A stretch of DNA of 64,000 bases from Streptomyces sp. TS71-3 (GTDB lineage Bacteria; Actinomycetota; Actinomycetes; Streptomycetales; Streptomycetaceae), in assembly GCF_018327685.1 (NCBI RefSeq), contig NZ_BNEL01000002.1, positions 1 through 64,000 of the forward strand, in the 5' to 3' direction. The notes under the pieces are model-generated. The model was not told the DNA's origin, did no database searches, and was given only the letters and a program-made list of their open reading frames with translations. Positions within the stretch are counted from its first letter, which is position 1; every line of letters begins with the position of its first letter. A program made the translations under genes and the position numbers. This document shows positions 56,427-64,000 of the stretch, in pieces.

Positions 56427-58246
56427 ACGCCGGCCCGACCGCCGCGGTCCCCTTCACCTTCTCCGACCGCACGGCCGGTTACGTCGTGGGGCGCCGCGGC
56501 CGCGAGGTCGAACTGCGCACCCTCGACGGGCGCCTGGTCACCCTGCACCTGACGGACGTCACCTACGCCCACCGGATGCGCAACCTGGGCGAGCCCTACC
56601 AGGACGCCACCGGCAGCATGGACGAGCACCTGCGCCCCGGCGCCTTCCTCTTCAGCTACGGGCCGGTGTACCCGGAGGGCGGGGAGCTGCACTACCAGGC
56701 GACCGAGCTGATCTTCATCACCGAGGCCGGCGGCACGCCGCCGTACGAGAGGGCCGGCTGGTGGACCTCCCAGCTGGGCCGGCTCGCGTCCTTCTACCGC
56801 ACCTCGCAGTTCGGCACCGGCCCGGTCGACTTCGCCGACTACCGGACCGAGATCCGGGCGGGCGGCGCGAAGACCGGGCGCCACGTCCAGGAGACCGACA
56901 CGATCTCCCGCATGGTCTACGGCATGGCCACCGCCTACATGCTCACCGGCGAGGAGGACTTCCTGGACGTGGCCGAGAGCGGTTCGAGGTACCTGCACGA
57001 CCACATGCGCTTCAGCGACCCGGCCGAGGACGTCGTCTACTGGTACCACGGCATCGATGTGCGGGGGCCGCGCGAGAGCAAGCTGTTCGCCTCCGAGTTC
57101 GGCGACGACTACCGGGCCATCCCCGCCTACGAACAGATCTACGCGCTGGTGGGCCTCACTCAGACGTACCGCCTGACCGGCGACCCGGTCATCCGCGCCG
57201 ACATCGAGGGCACGGTGCGGCTCTTCGAACGCTACTTCGCGGACCGCAAACTCGGCGGCTACTACTCCCACATCGACCCGGTGACGCTCAGCCCGCACAG
57301 CGACGCCCTCGGACCCAACCGCTCCCGGAAGAACTGGAACTCGGTGGGCGACCACGCCCCGGCCTACCTCTTCAACCTGTTCCTCGCCACCGGGGAGGAG
57401 CACTACCGCCGCATACTCGAACATACATTCGACATGATTGTCACCCATATGCCGGACAGGAACAGCCCCTTCGTCAACGAACGCTTCCATGCCGACTGGA
57501 CGCCCGACACCACCTGGGGATGGCAGCAGGACCGCGCCGTCGTCGGGCACAACCTGAAGATCGCCTGGAACCTCATGCGGATGAACGCCACCATGCCCAA
57601 GCGCGAGTACCTGGCGCTCGCGGAGCGGATCGGCGCGACCATGCCCGGCGTCGGCCGGGACCCGCAGCGCGGCGGCTGGTACGACATGGTCCAGCGGCTG
57701 CCGGAGCGCGGCCGGCACCCCTTCGTCTGGCACGACCGCAAGACCTGGTGGCAGCAGGAGCAGGCGATCCTCGCCTACCTGGTGCTGGCCGGGCACACCG
57801 GTGACCAACACGCGCTGCTGCACGCCCGCGAGGCGTCGGCCTTCTACAACTCCTTCTTCCTCGACCACGACGAGGGCGGTGTGCACTTCACGGTCCTGGC
57901 CGACGGACTGCCCTACCTGGTGGGCGACGAACGCCTCAAGGGCAGCCACGCGATGAGCATGTACCACAAGGCCGAACTCGCCTACCTGGCCGAGGTCTAC
58001 ACCCGTCTCCTCGTCCACCGCGAACCGCTCGACCTGTGGTTCCGGCCCGGCGCAGGCGCGGACTTCCCGCAGCGGCTCCTGCGCGTCGCGCCCGACGTGC
58101 TGCCGCCGGGGCGCGTGGAGCTGGAGTCGGTGCGTGTCGACGGCGCTCCCCACACCGACTTCGACGCCCGGTCGATGACGGTGTCGCTGCCGGACACCGG
58201 CGACAGGAGCACCGTCCGGGTCCGGCTGCGCCCCGTCCGGTCGTGA
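56423..58246 (+). CDS. AGE-family (N-acylglucosamine 2-epimerase-like) protein with N-terminal beta extension
   Basis: A 607-residue protein. Residues ~1-110 form a beta-rich extra domain (YVVGRRGREVELRTLDGRLV, FLFSYGPVYPEGGELHYQAT); from ~120 an alpha6/alpha6-barrel follows (TDTISRMVYGMATAYMLTGE, YEQIYALVGLTQTYRLTGDP, GDHAPAYLFNLFLATGEEHY). AGE enzymes epimerise or isomerise sugars; conserved His and Glu/Arg residues are present, but the substrate is unclear. At about 400 residues for typical members, the extension is unusual. GTG 56423 overlaps the DJ-1 stop; the stop overlaps the next start. Confidence 0.8.
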   Translation: MNAGPTAAVPFTFSDRTAGYVVGRRGREVELRTLDGRLVTLHLTDVTYAHRMRNLGEPYQDATGSMDEHLRPGAFLFSYGPVYPEGGELHYQATELIFITEAGGTPPYERAGWWTSQLGRLASFYRTSQFGTGPVDFADYRTEIRAGGAKTGRHVQETDTISRMVYGMATAYMLTGEEDFLDVAESGSRYLHDHMRFSDPAEDVVYWYHGIDVRGPRESKLFASEFGDDYRAIPAYEQIYALVGLTQTYRLTGDPVIRADIEGTVRLFERYFADRKLGGYYSHIDPVTLSPHSDALGPNRSRKNWNSVGDHAPAYLFNLFLATGEEHYRRILEHTFDMIVTHMPDRNSPFVNERFHADWTPDTTWGWQQDRAVVGHNLKIAWNLMRMNATMPKREYLALAERIGATMPGVGRDPQRGGWYDMVQRLPERGRHPFVWHDRKTWWQQEQAILAYLVLAGHTGDQHALLHAREASAFYNSFFLDHDEGGVHFTVLADGLPYLVGDERLKGSHAMSMYHKAELAYLAEVYTRLLVHREPLDLWFRPGAGADFPQRLLRVAPDVLPPGRVELESVRVDGAPHTDFDARSMTVSLPDTGDRSTVRVRLRPVRS

Positions 58247-58248
58247 CC

Positions 58249-60392
<2,144 letters not shown>

Positions 60393-60396
<4 letters not shown>

Positions 60397-60725
60397 CCAT
60401 GGCTTTCGACGCCTACCTGGGCTTCGCCGGAACCACCGCGAGCATTCACCTCGCCGGCGACCTCTCGGAACACGATGTGCCCCGGCTGCGCTCGCTGATC
60501 GACCAGGCCGCGCGGCAGCCGGTGCGCCGGCTGGTGCTGGACGCGGCGGAGCTGACGTCGATGGACGCCGGCGGCGCCCGCTGCCTGGCCTTCGCCCAGC
60601 AACAGCTCCCCGCGGACGCGGAGATCGTCGTGGACGGCGCCGGTCACGCCGTCCTGGAGGCCCTGCGCTTCAGCGGCCTCGACCGTTCGGTCACGGTGGT
60701 CGCGGCCCGGGTGCCCGTGGCGTAA
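60393..60725 (+). CDS. STAS-domain protein, phosphosite replaced
   Basis: A 110-residue anti-anti-sigma type domain: ASIHLAGDLSEHDVPRLRSL IDQA, RRLVLDAAELTSMDAGGARC LAFA, ALRFSGLDRSVTVV. The position normally occupied by the phosphorylated Ser (D-S-S-G) is Ala here (M-D-A-G-G), so it may not be controlled by phosphorylation. ATG overlaps the glgX stop (ATGA). It is followed by a strong terminator and so ends the operon. Perhaps a partner-switch relay linked to carbon status. Confidence 0.8.
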
Positions 60726-60744
60726 GCACCACACGCGGTACGAC

Positions 60745-60780
60745 AGCGGCGGCCGGCCCCGAAAGGGACCGGCCGCCGCT
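60745..60780 (+). terminator. Rho-independent-like hairpin after STAS gene
   Basis: 16-bp arms (AGCGGCGGCCGGCCCC and GGGACCGGCCGCCGCT) with one mismatch around a GAAA loop. GC-rich with no U run, as is common in Streptomyces. Confidence 0.85.
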
Positions 60781-61080
60781 TGCGTGCCGTACGCGCCTGC
60801 CGCGCCATGCGTTCGCGTGTGCCGTGCCGTGCCGTGCCGTGTCGTACGCGTGTGACGTGCGTTCGCGTGTGCCGTGCCGGTACTGGTGTGCCGTGCCCCG
60901 CACGCGTGTGCCGTGCCCCGCACGCGTGTGCCGTGCCGTACGGGCCCGCCTACCGATACGTGCACAACGTGCCGTGCGCGCCTGCCGTGCCGGTACGTGT
61001 GCGCCGTGCCGTACGGACCCGCCGTCTCCGCCTCAGGACACCGGTGCGCCCCGCCGGTCGTGGTGGACCGGCGGGGCGGG
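60781..61080. repeat. Degenerate GTGCCGT-type repeat tract
   Basis: A 300-bp gap with many copies of GTGCCGT and two clear tandem copies of a 20-bp unit (CGCACGCGTGTGCCGTGCCC) near 60895-60935. No gene is supported on either strand; open frames give only Cys/Arg/Val repeats. Confidence 0.65.
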
Positions 61081-61121
61081 CGGCCGGGCCGCGGACGGGG
61101 GATGTGACGCGGCCCGTGGTA

Positions 61122-61150
61122 CGCCGTCCCCGCCGGTGGCGGGGACGGCG
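61122..61150. terminator. Perfect hairpin between STAS region and SnoaL-like gene
   Basis: 13-bp perfect arms (CGCCGTCCCCGCC and GGCGGGGACGGCG) around a three-base loop, 11 bp beyond the stop of the minus-strand SnoaL-like gene at 61162. Confidence 0.85.
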
Positions 61151-61161
61151 CGTGTGGTGGG

Positions 61162-61536
61162 TCAGACGATCTCGTGACCGCTGGCCGTGTTCTCGGGGAC
61201 GCTCTCGCGCAGGTCCCAGTGCTCCACGATCGCGCCGTCGGCGATCCGGAAGATGTCGACGACCGCGGTGCCGCGGTCCTCGGGGCCCGTGGTGAACAGG
61301 CTGTGCACGAAGACCAGGTCGCCCTCGGCGGCGCTGCGACGGATCTCGAAGCGGCCGTCCGGCACCTGCTGGCGCAGGCCCTCGATGAACTCCACGAGCG
61401 GCTTGCGGCCGTCGGGCAGGTTCGGGTTGTGCTGGATCAGGTCCTCGGCCAGGTAGTCGGCGGCCTGGTCGGTGCGGCCCTGGTTCCAGACCTGCTCCAG
61501 GTAGTCGTGCGCGAGCTTCACGTGGTTCGTCGTCAT
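61162..61536 (-). CDS. SnoaL-like protein (nuclear transport factor 2 fold)
   Basis: A 124-residue protein: MTTNHVKLAHDYLEQVWNQG, LAEDLIQHNPNLPDGRKPLV and VVDIFRIADGAIVEHWDLRE, the predicted-SnoaL-type ester-cyclase layout (H-N-P-x2-P-D-G and H-W-D). It is the shortest SnoaL of the window and sits apart from the others with the TetR/MFS pair. ATG 61536, with GAAGGAAT upstream. Confidence 0.85.
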   Translation of the reverse strand: MTTNHVKLAHDYLEQVWNQGRTDQAADYLAEDLIQHNPNLPDGRKPLVEFIEGLRQQVPDGRFEIRRSAAEGDLVFVHSLFTTGPEDRGTAVVDIFRIADGAIVEHWDLRESVPENTASGHEIV

Positions 61537-61643
61537 GGTGGACTCATTCCTTCGTCAAGGTATGCGGGTGGTGCCGGTGGCCGGACGGACGGCTGGCGTC
61601 CGGGCGGCCACCGGAGAACTGGTGGTGCGGCCGGACCGGCGGG

Positions 61644-62828
61644 TCAGGAGGAGACGGGCACCGGCCGGGGCGCCGTCTCGGCCTTGCGGACCGACAGGTA
61701 GTGGGTGGCGCCGGCGAACAGGAGCAGGCCGAGTCCGGCGGCCGGCAGGACGCCGGAGCCCCAGGCGGGCAGGCCGGTGCTGCCGATGAAGCTGCCGAGG
61801 CTCATGCCCAGGTAGAGGGCCGAGGCGTTGAGGGCGAGCAGCAGACCGCGCTGCTCGGGCAGGAGCGCCACCAGCCGCGCCTGCTGGGGCGCCTGGTAGA
61901 GCTGGCTGAAGAAGGCCCAGAGCGCGAAGAGCAGCAGGCCGCCGATGGCCGCGTCGGGGACGACGAGGAGCGCGGCGAAGGCGACGGCCACGCCCGCGAC
62001 GGTCACGGAGACGGTGCGGGTGGTGCCGATGGCGCGGGTCGCCCTGCTGGCGAAGCCGTTGCCCAGGACACCGACGATGCCGAACGCGAGCAGCGTCGCC
62101 GTCACATAGCCGGACGAGGCGTCGAACCGGTCGGCCACATAGGCGCCGGCGATGCCGTAGACCGTGAACTGCGCCGCCATGAAGAGCAGGGTGGTGCCCA
62201 CGGTGGGCAGCGCGCCGGGCGTCGCCAGCACACCGCGGTACGCGGCGGGCGTCGGGCGCGGTCCGGGGTCGAGCCCGGGCATCAGGACGGCCACACCCAC
62301 GAGGGCGACCCCGGACAGGACGGCCACGCCGATGAGGGCCTGCCGCCAGCCGAGCACGTCCCCGAGGAAGGACGCCAGCGGAACGCCGAGGACGGATGCC
62401 GCGGTCATGCCGCCGAACACCACGGCGAGGGCCTGCTGACGCCGCTCCTCGGGGACGATCAGCGATCCGGCCGCGGAAGAGGCGGGGCCGAATATCGCCG
62501 CGCCCAGGGCGGCGACGACGCGGGCGCCGGTGAGGAAGGCATAGTTGGGGGCGAGTGCCGCCGCCGCCGAGCCGGCGGTCAGCAGGGCCATGCCCAGCAG
62601 CAGGACCTGCTTCCGGCCCATCCGGCCGAGTGCCATCGGGGCGAGGGGAGCGGCGATGGCGAAGGTCAGCGCGAACACGGTGACCTGGAGTCCGATACGG
62701 GCCGGCGCGACGTCGAGACCGTCGCCCATGGGCGCGCTGAGGCCCACCACGGCGAGCGAGGTGGTCCCCAGGGTGAAGTAGCCGAGCGCCAGCGCGAGTA
62801 GCGCCGGGGTGGAGCCACGGGAAGACAT
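61644..62828 (-). CDS. MFS efflux transporter
   Basis: A 394-residue protein with about 12 membrane segments. LGRMGRKQVLLLGMALLTAG gives the G-R-x-G-R-K/R loop 2 motif, and AAIFGPASSAAGSLIVPEER RQQALAVVFGG matches the drug:H+ antiporter (DHA1-like) pattern. ATG 62828 has AAGGAGGG six bases upstream. Divergent from the TetR gene, with an inverted-repeat operator just upstream, so it is probably the regulated efflux pump for a small molecule. Confidence 0.9.
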   Translation of the reverse strand: MSSRGSTPALLALALGYFTLGTTSLAVVGLSAPMGDGLDVAPARIGLQVTVFALTFAIAAPLAPMALGRMGRKQVLLLGMALLTAGSAAAALAPNYAFLTGARVVAALGAAIFGPASSAAGSLIVPEERRQQALAVVFGGMTAASVLGVPLASFLGDVLGWRQALIGVAVLSGVALVGVAVLMPGLDPGPRPTPAAYRGVLATPGALPTVGTTLLFMAAQFTVYGIAGAYVADRFDASSGYVTATLLAFGIVGVLGNGFASRATRAIGTTRTVSVTVAGVAVAFAALLVVPDAAIGGLLLFALWAFFSQLYQAPQQARLVALLPEQRGLLLALNASALYLGMSLGSFIGSTGLPAWGSGVLPAAGLGLLLFAGATHYLSVRKAETAPRPVPVSS

Positions 62829-62840
62829 CAGCCCTCCTTC

Positions 62841-62862
62841 CAATACGGATCGTTGCGTATTG
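62841..62862. promoter_or_regulatory. Operator upstream of MFS gene
   Basis: CAATACG-N8-CGTATTG, a perfect inverted repeat, 13 bp from the MFS start. The inner half-sites ATACG...CGTAT with 8-bp spacing match the site before the TetR gene. Confidence 0.75.
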
Positions 62863-63088
62863 CAATACCAGCACGCGCCGTGCCGTATGTCAATGGCGGA
62901 TTGGAAGGCGCCGCCGACGTCCGCACATCGGATGCGCGGCCCGGTCGTCGAGGGCGTGAAATCCCGCGTTAATGGGTCCTGAACAGCATATTTACGGGCG
63001 CCGACGAGGGCGGCCGGACGACTGGGCGGGGCTCGGGGCGCACTTCGGGAGGCTTCGGGCTTGGCAGGAGCCGCCCGTTCGTGCTTAC

Positions 63089-63108
63089 GATACGCACCGC
63101 ACCGTATC
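63089..63108. promoter_or_regulatory. Operator upstream of TetR gene
   Basis: GATACG-N8-CGTATC, a perfect inverted repeat with the same half-site and spacing as the site at 62841. It lies 22 bp before ATG 63131, in a position that would autoregulate the repressor. Confidence 0.75.
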
Positions 63109-63130
63109 TAGAGGTCTTAAGGTGGGTTCC

Positions 63131-63721
63131 ATGACAGGACGTCCTCGTGATCCGGCCGTAGACGACGCCATTCGTCGTGCCACCCTCGAACTCGCCGCCG
63201 AGGCAGGCGCGCCCGGCGTCACCATGGAGGGCATCGCCGCGCGCAGCGGGGTGTCCAAACAGACCGTCTACCGGCGCTACGGCGGCAAGGGCGAGGCGAT
63301 CCTCGACGCGCTGGCGTGGTTCGCCGCCGCGCGGCTGCCGACCCCCGACACCGGCTCGCTGCGGGACGACATCTGTGTGCTGCTGACGGCGACCTTCGCC
63401 GCCCAGCAGGGGGTCAGCGGGGTGCTGAACCGGGCGCTGATCAGTGAGGCGCTCCAGGACGAGAACTTCACCGAACTGCTCTGGAAGCGGCTGACCGGCC
63501 CGCGCCGCGAGGAGGTGGCGAAGATCATCCGGCGTGCCCGGGATCGCGGTGAGGTCAGCCACCCCGACGAGGAGTTCCTCATCGATCTGGTGTTCGGTCC
63601 GATGTGGTACCGGCTGCTCTTCGACCGCGTATCGCTGGACCGGGGGTACGCGGCGGCCATCGCCGACACCGTCGCGGTGGCCGCGCGGCTCGACGGCGGG
63701 GAAGCGGCCCTCGCCCCCTGA
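63131..63721 (+). CDS. TetR-family repressor
   Basis: A 196-residue regulator: MTGRPRDPAVDDAIRRATLE LAAEAG, then GVTMEGIAARSGVSKQTVYR RYGGKGEAILD, a classic TetR HTH. The C-terminal helical domain (DENFTELLWKRLTGPRREEV) presumably binds a ligand. ATG 63131 is preferred; GTG 63122 is possible. With the matching operators it probably represses itself and the MFS gene. The ligand cannot be read from sequence. Confidence 0.9.
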   Translation: MTGRPRDPAVDDAIRRATLELAAEAGAPGVTMEGIAARSGVSKQTVYRRYGGKGEAILDALAWFAAARLPTPDTGSLRDDICVLLTATFAAQQGVSGVLNRALISEALQDENFTELLWKRLTGPRREEVAKIIRRARDRGEVSHPDEEFLIDLVFGPMWYRLLFDRVSLDRGYAAAIADTVAVAARLDGGEAALAP

Positions 63722-64000
63722 CCCCGCGCCGCGCTCCGGACGCCCCTCCGGGCCCCGGCTCCGGACGTCCCCGTCCCGGCCACCCCGCCCGGGACGCCCA
63801 CCGCCCGGGACACCGCCCGGGACGCCCCTTCCGGGGATCGCGTTCCGGGCGCCCACCACCTCGCACCCGCACGGCCCGCACCACACGTACGACTCGCACC
63901 GCGCGCCCGACTCGCATCACGCGCCCGAGGCGCACCACACGTACCACTCGCACCACGTGAACCACGCGACCTCCTGGCGGCCGTACGGGCCGCGTGGGGG
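63722..64000. repeat. GC-rich repeat tract at right edge of window
   Basis: CCCGGGACGCCC-type units repeat four times at 63770-63835, then CGCACCACACGTAC/GACTCGC-type 15-bp units repeat to 63970. Frames in either direction give only Arg/Thr or Val/Arg tandem residues, so no gene is claimed. Nothing identifies a telomere. Confidence 0.6.

Noticed and set aside
63722..64000. Telomere or gene at the right end
   Set aside because: Tandem simple repeats are present, but not the nested palindromes of a Streptomyces telomere, and no coding signature.

Overview
The window reads as Streptomyces (or a close actinomycete): very high GC with G/C-rich third codon positions, frequent GTG starts, stop/start overlaps between consecutive genes, and actinomycete-typical genes (tap-type telomere gene, GlgE-TreS-maltokinase operon, IS256/IS5 elements). 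A tap-like gene, worn-down pseudogenes and dense mobile DNA suggest the arm of a linear chromosome or a linear plasmid. No telomere sequence is visible at either end of the window.

Region 1 (1-11.5 kb): a DUF1917-like gene lies divergent from a complete pPIWI-RE cassette (nuclease, DinG-like helicase, pPIWI-RE protein; 664-7897). Next come a regulator / M20 peptidase pair, both shifted out of frame in G runs, and a small two-gene unit whose larger product has an HTH and a module shared with the tap gene at 37.8-39.3 kb. A 26-bp-arm palindrome at 11540-11600 sits between divergent genes. Region 2 (11.6-21.1 kb): an eroded NRPS fragment, a compact three-gene operon of unknown function built around a degenerate P-loop protein (17056->13484), an Ig-like pseudogene, an IS256 copy and the wreck of a DEAD/DEAH helicase.

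Region 3 (21.1-26 kb) is an intact QatABCD antiphage operon. Region 4 (26.1-34.3 kb), bounded by transposase and alcohol-dehydrogenase scraps, is a seven-gene overlapping operon: a Mu/TnsB-type DDE transposase, two TniB/TnsC-like AAA ATPases, two further proteins that look like TniB paralogues stripped of their ATPase motifs, and two small regulators. I know of no description of this set. Region 5 (34.7-40.4 kb): an IS5-family element carrying a peptidase E passenger has split a hypothetical gene with a TAA target duplication; then a tap-like gene overlaps a small HTH gene in the tpg position.

Region 6 (40.4-64 kb) changes character at a truncated short-chain dehydrogenase. It holds a metabolic cluster: a GMC oxidoreductase with four SnoaL-like domains and a VOC protein on the minus strand, a degenerate IS701-type transposase-like gene, the GlgE-TreS-maltokinase operon, and a divergent plus-strand operon (DJ-1, benzoylformate-decarboxylase-like TPP enzyme, SnoaL, DJ-1, AGE-family enzyme, GlgX, STAS). 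A SnoaL-like gene and a TetR/MFS efflux pair with two matching operators close the window. The layout suggests trehalose/glucan handling tied to an oxidative carbohydrate or small-molecule pathway; the product is unknown.
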